DNA from: Flavivirga jejuensis
GTDB lineage: Bacteria > Bacteroidota > Bacteroidia > Flavobacteriales > Flavobacteriaceae
Assembly: GCF_030540765.1 (NCBI RefSeq)
Contig: NZ_JAUOEL010000007.1
Location: forward strand, 237,794 to 301,793
Reading direction: 5' to 3'
DNA length: 64,000 bases
The notes under the pieces were generated by a model. The model was not told the origin of the DNA, searched no databases, and saw only the letters and a program-made list of their open reading frames with translations. Of this stretch, positions 44,365 through 53,213 are shown in pieces (positions within the stretch are counted from its first letter, which is position 1; every line of letters starts with the position of its first letter). The translations under genes were made by a program, and so were the position numbers.

Positions 44365-44758
44365 CTATGTTTCCTTATTAGGCTTTGTATAGGAGTCTTT
44401 TTCATCTCGATGAAGCAATCCACCTTTTACAAAATTGGTCATATAGCCTTGAGCTGTCTTATCCTTAATACCCAACTGCACCGCTAAATCCAGATAGCCT
44501 TGTCGGTTGAATTGGGCTGGTAAAGCTTCATAGAAGCGTTCCCGTTTGTTCAGCCTTTTTACGGGTTGTTCTGATTCAGGCAATTGATTGAAGATATAGC
44601 TGGCATGTATGATGAGTGTTTCTGCTATGGCAATGGCTGTCTTGAAACCTTGCTCTTCACAGATTAGCTTGCTTGGCATCTCTCCCGAATCCATTAATCG
44701 GAGTACCGATAATATCTATAAGTGCTTCGGTTTGTGTTTCAAATGGTTCTGTATTCAT
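44365..44758 (-). pseudogene. Frameshifted gene with winged-helix C-terminus
   Basis: ATG at 44756-44758 opens a frame (MNTEPFETQTEALIDIIGTP) that fails after about 37 codons. A different frame from 44694 carries DSGEMPSKLICEEQGFKTAI through a winged-helix-like end RQGYLDLAVQLGIKDKTAQG. The shift lies between 44690 and 44715. This type of winged-helix end is known from Bacteroidota primase-like proteins, but I cannot name the family. It is either a damaged gene or a sequencing error. Confidence 0.5.
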
Positions 44759-44776
44759 CATTGCTTTTTTAGAGGT

Positions 44777-45895
44777 TTATATGGTGGTAAACTTTCTAAA
44801 ATTTGCTCTATCAATTATAAATTCATTCGCCTGATATTCATTGACAAAAGTTTTAGGTAGTCTAAGTTTTTTCTTGGCATTCCACTTAAATTCAAATCCA
44901 GTAATTATGCCATTTTTTTCTTCAACCAAATCCACTTCTTGCTGTTGTTTGGTGCGCCAAAAATACATTTTGGCATTTGTGTTTTTGTAAGTATTTTGCT
45001 TTAAACGTTCAGATATTAAAAAGTTTTCCCATAAAGCACCTGTATCTTGACGAAGACTTAAAGGATTAAAGTTGCCAAGGATCATATTTCTAACACCATT
45101 GTCATAGAAATATATTTTTTTATTTTTTTTAATCTCATTTCGTAAATTTCTACTAAAGCTATTTAGTTTGAAAATAACGTAGCCTTTTTCTAGAATATCT
45201 ATGTAATTAGAAACCGTGTTTTTATCAATACCTATTATTTGCGCCAATTCATTATAATTTACTTCATTTCCTAATTGTAGCGCAAGGGCTTGCACAAGTT
45301 TTTCAAGTACTTCAGGTTTTCTAATATTAGAGTACGCTAAAATATCTCTATATAAATAGCTATTCACTAACTGTTTTAAAAGCTCTTTTTCTTCTCCAGA
45401 GTGATTTAAAATATCTGGATAAAAACCGAATAAAAGTCTATTTTCTAATTGTTGTTCTGCAACTAAAAACCCATGTTTGTCCTCAAACTCTTCCCAACTT
45501 ATTGGATATAATTCATATTCCCATTTTCTACCAGTTAAAGGTTCGTTAAGTGCGCTAGATAAATCGAAAGAAGACGAGCCACTTACAAACAATTGTACGT
45601 CTTTCAACTGATCTGTAATTATTTTTAACGTTAAACCAATGCCTTCTATTCTTTGTGCTTCATCAATAAAAACAATTTTATTGGATCCTATAATACTTTT
45701 AATTTGTTCTGTATTAGGGTTGTTAAGCACGTTTCTTACTGTAGGATCGTCTCCATCTAAAAACAGATGCTCTTTAGTCTTAATTATAGCTTTAATTAAG
45801 GTTGTTTTTCCAACTTGTCTAGGGCCTATTAAAATAATGGCTTTACCTTTATTTATCTTACTTTCTATAATATCTGATAATGTACGCTTAAACAT
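44777..45895 (-). CDS. AAA-type ATPase of the DUF4143 family (372 aa)
   Basis: The ATPase core has Walker A IGPRQVGKTTL (about 23-33), Walker B KIVFIDEAQRIEG (about 70-82) and a sensor-like FVSGSSSFDLSS. A winged-helix segment (NYNELAQIIGIDKNTVSNYI) follows, then the DUF4143 domain, including a nuclease-like signature EVDLVEEKNG...FEFKW. These ATPases are common in accessory regions of Bacteroidota; no firm function is known, though many sit beside toxin-antitoxin or defence genes. A symmetric TTCACTA...TAGTGAA site precedes it near 45935-45962. Confidence 0.85.
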   Translation of the reverse strand: MFKRTLSDIIESKINKGKAIILIGPRQVGKTTLIKAIIKTKEHLFLDGDDPTVRNVLNNPNTEQIKSIIGSNKIVFIDEAQRIEGIGLTLKIITDQLKDVQLFVSGSSSFDLSSALNEPLTGRKWEYELYPISWEEFEDKHGFLVAEQQLENRLLFGFYPDILNHSGEEKELLKQLVNSYLYRDILAYSNIRKPEVLEKLVQALALQLGNEVNYNELAQIIGIDKNTVSNYIDILEKGYVIFKLNSFSRNLRNEIKKNKKIYFYDNGVRNMILGNFNPLSLRQDTGALWENFLISERLKQNTYKNTNAKMYFWRTKQQQEVDLVEEKNGIITGFEFKWNAKKKLRLPKTFVNEYQANEFIIDRANFRKFTTI

Positions 45896-46107
45896 CTTCC
45901 ATATTTTAAGTCAAATATACAATTTTAAATCATATTCACTAATAGTTATGCTTTTTAGTGAATTAAATATTATAAAGTACTAACTAATAAACTAAGTAAC
46001 TTTTCTATTATATTCATTTATGTATTCTTTTTTATAATTGATTTTTTTTTTGATCGCTTTAACTCTCCTTTATTTAAAAAGTAGATAAGAGCTCAACGTT
46101 ACAGTAA

Positions 46108-46377
46108 CTATAACACAAACACCACCACCGCCCAATTAGGATAAATTTTAGCTTGGATAATTTTATTGTTAAATCGATTTTCAAAGCGTTCAATAGCCTT
46201 TAAATGAGATGCCATTTCTTTTTGGTGTGAAAAAATCATAGTTTTATATTCCGATAAATCCATCTTGATTTTGGTGTCATTTAATTGGTCATTGATTTTC
46301 TCTAGTTTCTCAATGCTATTTTTAAAATCATCAATTTCATTGACCAATAAGGCTGTTAATTCTTCAAGTTTTGCCAT
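46108..46377 (-). CDS. Small coiled-coil protein, probably truncated (DUF6730-like, 89 aa)
   Basis: Helical, coiled-coil-rich sequence: LTALLVNEIDDFKNSIEKLE then EKINDQLNDTKIKMDLSEYK, ending in PNWAVVVFVL just as a membrane helix would begin. Related small genes are found directly behind MobA genes on Bacteroidota mobilizable elements and usually continue into the membrane. The abrupt end suggests loss of a C-terminal membrane anchor. It starts 11 bp after the relaxase gene. Confidence 0.65.
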   Translation of the reverse strand: MAKLEELTALLVNEIDDFKNSIEKLEKINDQLNDTKIKMDLSEYKTMIFSHQKEMASHLKAIERFENRFNNKIIQAKIYPNWAVVVFVL

Positions 46378-46388
46378 AATATTTATAT

Positions 46389-47246
46389 TTAATAACCGAT
46401 TCCTTTGTCGATTGCTTTTTTAATAATAAACTTGGTTATTTTTAAAGCTAAATTTGGTGTCAAATCGACCATTTTCCCTGCCAGATTAACACTTACTGTA
46501 TTGCTTTCTAAAACCTTGGATCTTGGTACTCCTGCTATTTGTTTACCAATGTTACCCATCGACATATTCCGATGCACCTCACTACCTTTAAGGTTGTGCC
46601 CATCAAACTCAAATCGAAAACCTTGTAATTTATTCTGATTGTTTATCGTTGGAATCACTTTAACCCCATTAACTTGCATCGTCTTTACATAATCATCAAA
46701 GGATTTGGGTTTAAACTGCTTCATGGTCAAATCATGTCGACGTTTGATTTCTGAGCGTATTTCTTTTAGATTAAATTCCTTTTCAAATTGCACTTGTTTT
46801 ACGGTTGTCAATCCCATGTGTTCTGCTACTTTTTCGGCTGCTAACTGACTTCGTTTCCCAATAAAACTATCATTATAAGCAACGCCTTTAAAGTCGATAC
46901 GATTGACATATAAATGAATGTGCTTATGATCTTTATCTTGATGCACAAAAGCAATGGCTTGCCGCTCCCCTAGTTTCATTTCATGAATAAAACGTTTGGT
47001 TATGGCTTGTAGATCCTTTGCTGCTAATCGTTTTCCATCTTCAATCGTTGGACTTATTACAAACGATAAGGTGTTCTTTGTACAATGGTAATTCTGATCC
47101 TGGAGCATTTTAAATTCTTGAGTGATTTCTGTAGGCGAATCTCCATGCAGAAATTCCTTTAATACAATTTCGGCATCCTTTTCCTGATTCCATCCATAAG
47201 ACATGGAAGCTCTGGTATGTGATATGCTTTTTCCTTTCCCAATCAT
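46389..47246 (-). CDS. mobA: MobA-type relaxase (285 aa)
   Basis: Relaxase that nicks oriT to start conjugative mobilization. It carries the metal-binding histidines of the HUH superfamily in FVHQDKDHKHIHLYVNRID (His102, His107, His109, His111) and an N-terminal SISHTRASMSYGW segment. It overlaps the MobC-like gene by four bases. A length of 285 is short but complete for a Bacteroidota mobilizable-element relaxase. No type IV secretion genes are in the window, so transfer would need a helper element unless they lie outside. Confidence 0.9.
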   Translation of the reverse strand: MIGKGKSISHTRASMSYGWNQEKDAEIVLKEFLHGDSPTEITQEFKMLQDQNYHCTKNTLSFVISPTIEDGKRLAAKDLQAITKRFIHEMKLGERQAIAFVHQDKDHKHIHLYVNRIDFKGVAYNDSFIGKRSQLAAEKVAEHMGLTTVKQVQFEKEFNLKEIRSEIKRRHDLTMKQFKPKSFDDYVKTMQVNGVKVIPTINNQNKLQGFRFEFDGHNLKGSEVHRNMSMGNIGKQIAGVPRSKVLESNTVSVNLAGKMVDLTPNLALKITKFIIKKAIDKGIGY

Positions 47247-47761
47247 TGTTGAAATTTTTTAAGATGTGCTTTGATTTCATTAGCTAAATCATATACTGTT
47301 TTAGTGAGTTTAGGATTTCGCTTTTTGTACATGTTACCAATGGACTTAAAATTGTTATGATATTTAATGAGCATTTTATAAAGTTCAATATGCTCATCTG
47401 TGAAACGTTCTGTAATTTCTTTTTCAAATAGACTTCGTCTTATATATTCACTCAGTGTTAATCCGCTCCTTTTTGCTTTAACTTTCAGAAGTTTCTTTTC
47501 ATAAGCAGAACATCGAAATTTAACGAGGTCTCCCTTCCCCTTAAACACTCTTTTTTTTTCTTTGCGACCAAGGGGAGCAAACGAGAATGTGTCCACAGAC
47601 ACACATCTCGAATTCCTACCCAAGAGTATTTTCGTTTTAGATGAAGTGTCGTTAAAATCCAATTCCACACTATCCAAATGATTTATTAAATCGGTAGGAA
47701 TCTTTACAGACTGCTCCTTTTTATCTTTTGATTTAAAATTAAATTTCTTTTCTTTTTTCAT
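47243..47761 (-). CDS. mobC: MobC-like mobilization accessory protein (172 aa)
   Basis: Relaxosome component of the MobC family. It has a basic N-terminal half and the conserved stretch VKFRCSAYEKKLLKVKAKRS, GLTLSEYIRRSLF (ribbon-helix-helix-like), then IGNMYKKRNPKLTKTVYDLA. It would bind oriT and help the relaxase, whose gene it overlaps by 4 bp. The origin of transfer should lie nearby, probably upstream in 47762-48800, but I could not identify a nick site. Confidence 0.85.
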   Translation of the reverse strand: MKKEKKFNFKSKDKKEQSVKIPTDLINHLDSVELDFNDTSSKTKILLGRNSRCVSVDTFSFAPLGRKEKKRVFKGKGDLVKFRCSAYEKKLLKVKAKRSGLTLSEYIRRSLFEKEITERFTDEHIELYKMLIKYHNNFKSIGNMYKKRNPKLTKTVYDLANEIKAHLKKFQQ

Positions 47762-48599
47762 GACTCAATAAATCGTTTAAATCTTTATAATTCTTGTAGC
47801 TTGAACTTTTGTCAATTCCATGTTCGTAATTATTAATTAAATATTGAGTTGCTTTTTGTCCAGAGGTATCATTATCCAAATACAGATAAACTAAGGCATA
47901 TTTCGAAATGTGTTTTTCAATATCATTTATAAAACTGATGGAATTTAAAACGAGGATATCTGAAGTTTTTAATAGATTACCATCTAATGTAGCAAGCGAT
48001 AACAAATCAAACATCCCTTCCAAAATGATTACTTGCTTTCTATTATTTTGGATGTAGGTATAAGATTTAGGGCTACTACTATTTTTAAAAATTTTATTGC
48101 GCAATTCCCAACCACCTTTATTATTCTTTAATCCAATGGCAAAAAACTGTTTGCCTTTATAAGTATACCAAATTTCATTACAATATATTTTTGCTATTGA
48201 AAGCGAAATACTTCTAAAATTTAGATATTGAATTAAAGCTGAATGAGTTATTTCTTGAACTTTAACAATGTTGATCCCTGTTTCTTTTTTACTGAAATGT
48301 TGCTGCTGTTGAAAAGAAAAACAAGACACACCTTCATTCAAAAACTCTAAAGTTTCTTTTATCGAGCACTTTAAAATCTTGCAAACTAAATCGATCACGT
48401 TTCCTCCAATACCTTCGCCGTGGTCGTACCATCGATTCTTGGTTTTAGATACTTTAAAAGAGGCTTGGGTTTCTGACCTAAAAGGACTTAGAAACCAAGC
48501 TTCTTTTTCCGTTGTCTTTTTAGGAAAGTATCCTAGCTTTTCTAGCGCCTTTACGATAGAAAAGCTACGAGCTGTTTCACAATTTATTTTTCTTTTCAT
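47739..48599 (-). CDS. Primase-like protein with toprim domain (286 aa)
   Basis: The N-terminal part resembles a primase zinc-binding region (EAWFLSPFRSETQASFKVSK, NRWYDHGEGIGGNVIDLVCK) without the usual cysteines. The C-terminal part is a toprim domain: VIILEGMFDLLSLATLDGN (Glu) and ALVYLYLDNDTSGQKA (Asp-x-Asp). Such proteins help replication of plasmids and integrative elements. It overlaps the MobC gene by 23 bp and is followed on the upstream side by the iteron-like repeats. Confidence 0.85.
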   Translation of the reverse strand: MKRKINCETARSFSIVKALEKLGYFPKKTTEKEAWFLSPFRSETQASFKVSKTKNRWYDHGEGIGGNVIDLVCKILKCSIKETLEFLNEGVSCFSFQQQQHFSKKETGINIVKVQEITHSALIQYLNFRSISLSIAKIYCNEIWYTYKGKQFFAIGLKNNKGGWELRNKIFKNSSSPKSYTYIQNNRKQVIILEGMFDLLSLATLDGNLLKTSDILVLNSISFINDIEKHISKYALVYLYLDNDTSGQKATQYLINNYEHGIDKSSSYKNYKDLNDLLSHEKRKEI

Positions 48600-48625
48600 A
48601 AGCCAATGTGTTTTATGTTGTTTTT

Positions 48626-48777
48626 TGATGATTTGATGACAGCATCCTCTAAAGCCTTTACCCTACTAGGTTTAACTCGTCATCGTTTTGTCATCACATC
48701 ATCATTCTTATATTTTTTCATCTCTAATCTGTCATCATTATTTTTTTTGATGACAAAATGATGACAGTTTGATGACA
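48626..48777. repeat. Iteron-like TGATGACA repeat cluster, candidate replication origin
   Basis: TGATGACA occurs at 48634-48641, 48748-48755, 48759-48766 and 48770-48777, the last three exactly 11 bp apart, and inverted (TGTCATCA) at 48689-48696 and 48730-48737. Near-copies TGATGA and GTCATCG lie between them. Placement between primase-like and helicase genes in a 205-bp AT-rich gap makes an origin with iterons the best reading. Confidence 0.6.
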
Positions 48778-48804
48778 GCCTTAGCCCTTGTAATCATTGG
48801 GCTA

Positions 48805-50013
48805 TTACAAATCCGTCATCGTATCATCAAAATTTTTGGTCAAGAAATCCTTTTCGACCGTAAAATACCGTCCCTTGCTATCGACTAAAGTCATATCGCC
48901 ATCTGTCCAAACCACAAATTTTTGATATTTGTTAGAGTTCTTCTGGTTACTTAATTTCCAATCCACTTTCAGCAACTTTCGCAGCTGTGTCAGATCCGTT
49001 TTCACTCTCGTCTTATTTAGCGACAACAAGGCATCCATTGGACAAAGGTGCACTGCCTCCAGATCAAACTTTTCAATCACACTCAGTAGAATACTTGCCA
49101 GTTCCTTTTCAACCCGATTACGGTTATTCTGCACCAATCTTGTTAAGGCTTTCGTTTTTATTTGTTGCGCTGTAAACCACATGCGTGTGATGTGTTTTGA
49201 ACTCAGCTTTCTATTTTCTAAAAAATGCATAAAGGCAGGGATTTCTTTAATCAGATTCTCCAGGAAGTGAGTCTCCTCTTTTTCTAATACAGGAACCTTA
49301 ATAACCCAGAACCGAGTTTCATTGGCATCAATTTTTATAAAGCTATCTTCATTATTGCTGCATAAGATGAACTTCCCAAAAAACTCAACTTCACGTTTAT
49401 CTTTTCCTTTAGCCTCTAGTTTATTGATATTGGTAGTACTTAGATATTTAATGCGCTCTGTGAGTTCTTCTTTATTGAACAACACTTCGTCAATACATAT
49501 TAAAAGCTTGTTTGCCCAATCTGCATTAAACTGACTGCTAAAGCTATCATTGGTTAAATAGGTAAGATTATTGTCGAAGATTTCTTTGAGCCATTTTAAA
49601 AAGGTGCTCTTTCCTGTGGAGCGTTCTTTAGACACCAAGCATAGAATGGGCAGTACTTGAATGGGTTTTAGATATAACAATTGTAGGTAATCCAATCCCA
49701 GTTTATAATGTTCTCCGAAAATATGTTTTACGAATTTTAGGGAATTTGAAATATCGCCTTCCTTTGGAAACTTTCCCAAAGGCGAATAAATATTGTAAAA
49801 CCCCAAGTATTCCTGCTGAAAGTTCAAGTGACTTGGAATACAGGTAAAACCATCATATTTAGAAATTTTACTTAAGTGATCTTTACCATGATCTTGTTTA
49901 ATGGTTTCTATATTCCAGTGCACCAAAATTTCATTAAAGTGTCCTGCTATGGTGGGGGCTTTAACGAGCTTGTAATAGGACGTGCCCACACGTATATAAG
50001 GTATCTGTTTCAT
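48805..50013 (-). CDS. Replication helicase (DUF5906-type, 402 aa)
   Basis: Helicase of the type used by small Bacteroidota mobile elements. Walker A is in LVSKERSTGKSTFLKWLKEI, Walker B in KLLICIDEVLF, with FILCSNNEDSFI behind it. The N-terminus MKQIPYIRVGTSYYKLVKAP matches what I remember as the usual start, so ATG 50013 is chosen; earlier ATGs at 50031 and 50067 would overlap or abut the excisionase-type gene. Together with the primase and the repeats it forms a replication module. Confidence 0.85.
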   Translation of the reverse strand: MKQIPYIRVGTSYYKLVKAPTIAGHFNEILVHWNIETIKQDHGKDHLSKISKYDGFTCIPSHLNFQQEYLGFYNIYSPLGKFPKEGDISNSLKFVKHIFGEHYKLGLDYLQLLYLKPIQVLPILCLVSKERSTGKSTFLKWLKEIFDNNLTYLTNDSFSSQFNADWANKLLICIDEVLFNKEELTERIKYLSTTNINKLEAKGKDKREVEFFGKFILCSNNEDSFIKIDANETRFWVIKVPVLEKEETHFLENLIKEIPAFMHFLENRKLSSKHITRMWFTAQQIKTKALTRLVQNNRNRVEKELASILLSVIEKFDLEAVHLCPMDALLSLNKTRVKTDLTQLRKLLKVDWKLSNQKNSNKYQKFVVWTDGDMTLVDSKGRYFTVEKDFLTKNFDDTMTDL

Positions 50014-50041
50014 GAGAATTGTTTTTAACATGGGAGTTCCC

Positions 50042-50329
50042 CTATCGTACTTTATGATGCATGGCATAAGTCAAAGCTTCTGCTTCGATTTCGTGTTTTG
50101 ATTTGCGCTTATTCTGAAGTAACCAATCCACAAGCTTCGTTTTCTCAAAAAAGAGCATTTTACCATTGGGTTTGGAGTGTGGAATTCTTCCTGAGGCGGT
50201 CAATTTATAAAGGTAACTTCTAGAAATACCTGTATAATCACAGGCTTCATCAAAGGTTAATACCTCTTTACTGCCTATAAGTAGTTTTTCTAAACGATCT
50301 AGTCGTTCAAGGATTAAAAGATTGTCCAT
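50042..50329 (-). CDS. Excisionase-type helix-turn-helix protein (95 aa)
   Basis: A MerR/excisionase-like winged HTH: LTFDEACDYTGISRSYLYKL, then TASGRIPHSKPNGKMLFFEK and LVDWLLQNK. Such proteins bind att or origin DNA and regulate excision or replication on Bacteroidota elements. It is the first gene of the replication-mobilization transcript. The 577 bp upstream (50330-50906) hold no intact gene; minus-strand fragments such as SQGDTYYPPHVKDYESDIRK near 50710-50810 look like a decayed gene. Confidence 0.85.
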   Translation of the reverse strand: MDNLLILERLDRLEKLLIGSKEVLTFDEACDYTGISRSYLYKLTASGRIPHSKPNGKMLFFEKTKLVDWLLQNKRKSKHEIEAEALTYAMHHKVR

Positions 50330-50906
50330 TTTTATTGTTTTTAGATTTATAAAATGAACAAAAGCGCTTTTGTTTTCCCTTATGGGATGATGGAAATAAA
50401 AGTATAAAACGTGGTTATTGAAAGAAGAAAGAAGGCAAAATAGTTATTCACAAAATATTGATAAACAACACACTAATTCAAACAAAACTAAATAGAACTA
50501 AATTTTATGAAGCATTTTAGATTGCAATATTATATATACTTCTATGATACCAAATGGTACTATTTAAAATTTTGGTCAAATAGGTCTTTTTGAGCGATAT
50601 TGTAAGTTATTAACAATAAAAAAGAGCATGGACGGCTAAAAAAGAATTTAAAAACGCTAGTTTTAAGATTTCTGTATAAAAAGTTTATAGGCTTCATCTA
50701 AAAACCCAACTTCTTCAGGCGGGTAAAAGTTGGTTTGCTAATTCTAAATTTTTGCGAATATCTGATTCATAATCTTTAACATGTGGTGGATAATAAGTGT
50801 CTCCTTGGCTAGCTAATATGCATACGTTTATTAAAGGATTCAATCAATGGTAGTAAACAAATCCAAGTAGCCGTCAAATTGCAAGAACGATGGTTTTAAT
50901 TTAGAA

Positions 50907-51386
50907 TTATTTGTTAGTATAAAGATTTCTTTTTCCAATTTTCGTAATTCTTAAAACATTGTTTTTTGCAAATCTGCCTATAATTGCGGATACATTCTTA
51001 GATTCTACATCTATCTTATAATCTTCTTTAAGTTTTTTAACCACTTCATTAGTTTTTCGAGGTGTTTTAAAATATCCATTCTGTATATATGCTTTTATTC
51101 TAGAAGTTAATCTTGATTTTTCCATTCTGGAAGGTGAAAGTTCAAACCTAGGTTTTACAGTCAATTTAATATCCATTAATTCCTTAGGATGAATTCCTAA
51201 AGCAAAACATACTTCAATAAAATATGAAAAATAAGTTTCAGCTCCACTCTCAATATTAGTGATCGTGTTATAAGTAAAACCAGTCATTTCAGATACATCT
51301 TCAATTTCTAAGTTTTCTTTGATTCTTTGGCTCTTAATCTTTGCTCCAATAATCTTTAGTACGGTTGTATTCTTATATCTCGCCAT
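50907..51386 (-). CDS. XRE-family regulator with extra winged-helix part (159 aa)
   Basis: The N-terminal HTH (IGAKIKSQRIKENLEIEDVS, EMTGFTYNTITNIESGAETY) is of the XRE type. The C-terminal part (TSRIKAYIQNGYFKTPRKTN, EVVKKLKEDYKIDVESKNVS, AIIGRFAKNNVLRITKIGKR) looks like a second, winged-helix-like DNA-binding unit. It is common as a control gene at element ends. Probable repressor of the mobility or replication genes, inferred from position. Confidence 0.8.
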   Translation of the reverse strand: MARYKNTTVLKIIGAKIKSQRIKENLEIEDVSEMTGFTYNTITNIESGAETYFSYFIEVCFALGIHPKELMDIKLTVKPRFELSPSRMEKSRLTSRIKAYIQNGYFKTPRKTNEVVKKLKEDYKIDVESKNVSAIIGRFAKNNVLRITKIGKRNLYTNK

Positions 51387-51554
51387 ATTTCAAATTGACA
51401 AATAGATATGACGACAAAAAATAGTTTTAAATGAAATTTTGTAGCTATATAAAATTTGTTTATATTTGGTTTTTAAAATATATTTGCGATTCTTCAAATA
51501 AAAATATTGAAGCATTCGCTTTGAATCTTGTATCAGAAAACTAGTAATTTTTAA

Positions 51555-51615
51555 GTACACAAGATGATAAGTAAGATGCTCACGTCTATGGGCGTGGGCT
51601 CGCTTATTCGTGTAC
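51555..51615 (+). ncRNA. Candidate structured RNA or regulatory stem-loop
   Basis: In plus-strand orientation three nested helices form: GTACAC (51555-51560) with GTGTAC (51610-51615), ATAAG (51567-51571) with CTTAT (51603-51607), and GCTCACG (51578-51584) with CGTGGGC (51593-51599) around a loop. The last is complete only if U.G pairing is allowed, which fits RNA in this direction. The block continues as a GC-rich patch to about 51670, unlike the AT-rich surroundings. An overlapping minus-strand frame (51390-51677) has no recognisable protein. Class unknown. Confidence 0.4.
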
Positions 51616-51903
51616 GGGTATACTAGTGCCTCTGATGCAATAAGTTGAGTTCCGCGCCTTTTTTTGTTTCCACACATTACAGGCTTTAATGGGTTTTTAT
51701 CTCATTTTTTGGCTACTTCAACATATAACATAGGTTCCACTTTTTAGTAAGATTAGCCTCGCTCAAAGTGGGACAGGTACAACGTGAAATTTAATCACTC
51801 ATAATACAAATCTATAATTCGTATTAGTATAAATACATACACTGGTTTAGTCAATATTCATAAAATGAAGGATAATCATTCTATCTAGAAAAAAATTAAT
51901 AAA

Positions 51904-51999
51904 ATGAAAAAAAACAGATTAAAAATTGAATTAAACCCAATGGGTCTTATTCTTTGGATTAAACAAATTTTCGACAGTTTTATAATTATGAGGGTGTAA
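51904..51999 (+). pseudogene. Short relic or variant of the 71-residue gene at 54102
   Basis: A 31-codon frame, MKKNRLKIELNPMGLILWIK, aligns with MKKTELKIELIATGFILWLA of the 54102 gene, then diverges and stops. The leader sequences are also alike. It is probably a truncated duplicate. Confidence 0.55.
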
Positions 52000-52048
52000 C
52001 TGAATACAAGGCAGCTATTTTTTTAAAAACACTTAAAGAGCAGATATT

Positions 52049-52309
52049 ATGATAACAAAAAAAGCACTCCAAAACATAGGGATGAGAGGTACAAAAATCG
52101 ATATGGTTCTTGTTTTACCTAATGGCAAAGGTTCGGAGTTACATGTTGGAAAAGAAATGCCAGGAGAGGATTGGAATATATCATTTACTAGTGGAAATAC
52201 AAATGGAGTACCAGGAAAAGATTATGATTATGTAGAGGTTGGTACTTCAAAAAGTATTGAGCAAATCAAACTATTAATTAATCTTTTAAAAAACATGTAT
52301 AATGAATAA
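52049..52309 (+). CDS. Hypothetical protein (86 aa)
   Basis: A short frame with plausible globular composition: IGMRGTKIDMVLVLPNGKGS, then GEDWNISFTSGNTNGVPGKD and a C-terminal helix SIEQIKLLINLLKNMY. It has no signal peptide or motif I recognise. It lies in the small-gene stretch between the XRE regulator and the ECF sigma gene of the element. Codon use looks like that of neighbouring real genes. Confidence 0.5.
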   Translation: MITKKALQNIGMRGTKIDMVLVLPNGKGSELHVGKEMPGEDWNISFTSGNTNGVPGKDYDYVEVGTSKSIEQIKLLINLLKNMYNE

Positions 52310-52520
52310 TACCAATTAAACATTAAAACACACCTTATAATTTGTTTAGTTCACTATCCTTTATTTTTTATATGAGAGTTCATGAATCTTCGATTTCTAG
52401 AGCACTCATATTTCACAAGAAAATGAAACCGTAGCTCATGCTATGCTTGAATTTCATTGTTCATCTGAGCACTATATAATTCAAATTATTTAAGTCGCAT
52501 TTTAAAATTTATTTGGTATA
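52308..52520. repeat. Diverged palindromic element, relative of 20679-20839
   Basis: The left end ATACCAATTAAACATTAAAA and right end (reverse complement TATACCAAATAAATTTTAAA, then ATGCGAC) resemble each other and the 25-bp ends of the first element. The interior shares phrases such as ATGCTATGC. No gene. Confidence 0.4.
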
Positions 52521-52538
52521 ACCCAACAACTGGAAATA

Positions 52539-52802
52539 ATGGATATAATAATTAAAAAACTTGTTGAGATTCAAACCCTCGGTTTTGACTGGGGAATAGA
52601 TCAACGCAATGGACAAATTACTTTTCGAATAATGAAACAAGATTGTAATGGAACTGTGATTGTTGAATATACTTCTACCGTTTTCTGTAAATATGCTTCA
52701 GACGATTCTGTTGAATATCGTTCTTACAGTTCCGATGCATATAATGCTGCCGTTTCCGATGAGTTTAAAGAAGTTCTAAGAGATAGGTATAAAAAAATTT
52801 AA
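52539..52802 (+). CDS. Hypothetical protein (87 aa)
   Basis: The sequence FDWGIDQRNGQITFRIMKQD, then GTVIVEYTSTVFCKYASDDS suggests a small alpha/beta protein. No family recognised. It begins directly behind the diverged palindromic element and may be read from the same transcript as the next small gene 70 bp downstream. Confidence 0.5.
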   Translation: MDIIIKKLVEIQTLGFDWGIDQRNGQITFRIMKQDCNGTVIVEYTSTVFCKYASDDSVEYRSYSSDAYNAAVSDEFKEVLRDRYKKI

Positions 52803-52872
52803 AAAATGGAAAGAAACCCACTTAATCTATTAACTCTGTTAGCACCCCTGAGTACTACACAAAATTAATACT

Positions 52873-53133
52873 ATGAATAAAACAGAACGAAAATTTAAGT
52901 GCATAGGCACGAAAGAAATAAAGGTTTCAGGCTGGAGTAGTGAATTTGTTGTTGGAGGTATTTATAATGAAGCTGTAAAATTAAATAATCCTAACCATTT
53001 ATCGCTAATAGATAATCCAGAAGATGGACAAAAACTACAATGGCTTGTAGATAAAAGTCAATTCGAATTAGTCAATGACTCTGATATTTTAGAAACAAAA
53101 CAGAAATTTGATTTGTATTTATACCGTGTCTAA
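52873..53133 (+). CDS. Hypothetical protein (86 aa)
   Basis: Strand-rich small protein: RKFKCIGTKEIKVSGWSSEF, VVGGIYNEAVKLNNPNHLSL, QLQ-like KLQWLVDKSQFELV. The pattern, a leading strand then VGGIY and a late FELV, recalls small phage-type SH3-like proteins of unknown function, but no firm match can be claimed. No motif, no signal peptide. Confidence 0.5.
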   Translation: MNKTERKFKCIGTKEIKVSGWSSEFVVGGIYNEAVKLNNPNHLSLIDNPEDGQKLQWLVDKSQFELVNDSDILETKQKFDLYLYRV

Positions 53134-53213
53134 AAATGTAGAATCCTACATTGAAACCAATGAGATCATAAATAATCTATAGAATAAAGCCGAAAACACC
53201 TTAATTTAAAATC

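Noticed and set aside
48626-48777. CRISPR array
   Set aside because: Units are only 8 bp, partly inverted, with 3-bp gaps and no spacers. This is an iteron-type cluster, and no cas genes are present.
51390-51677. 95-codon minus-strand frame
   Set aside because: The composition is odd (runs of Tyr, Lys, Arg, His), it covers the predicted stem-loop, and it has no plausible domain. The nucleotide-level structure explains the sequence better.
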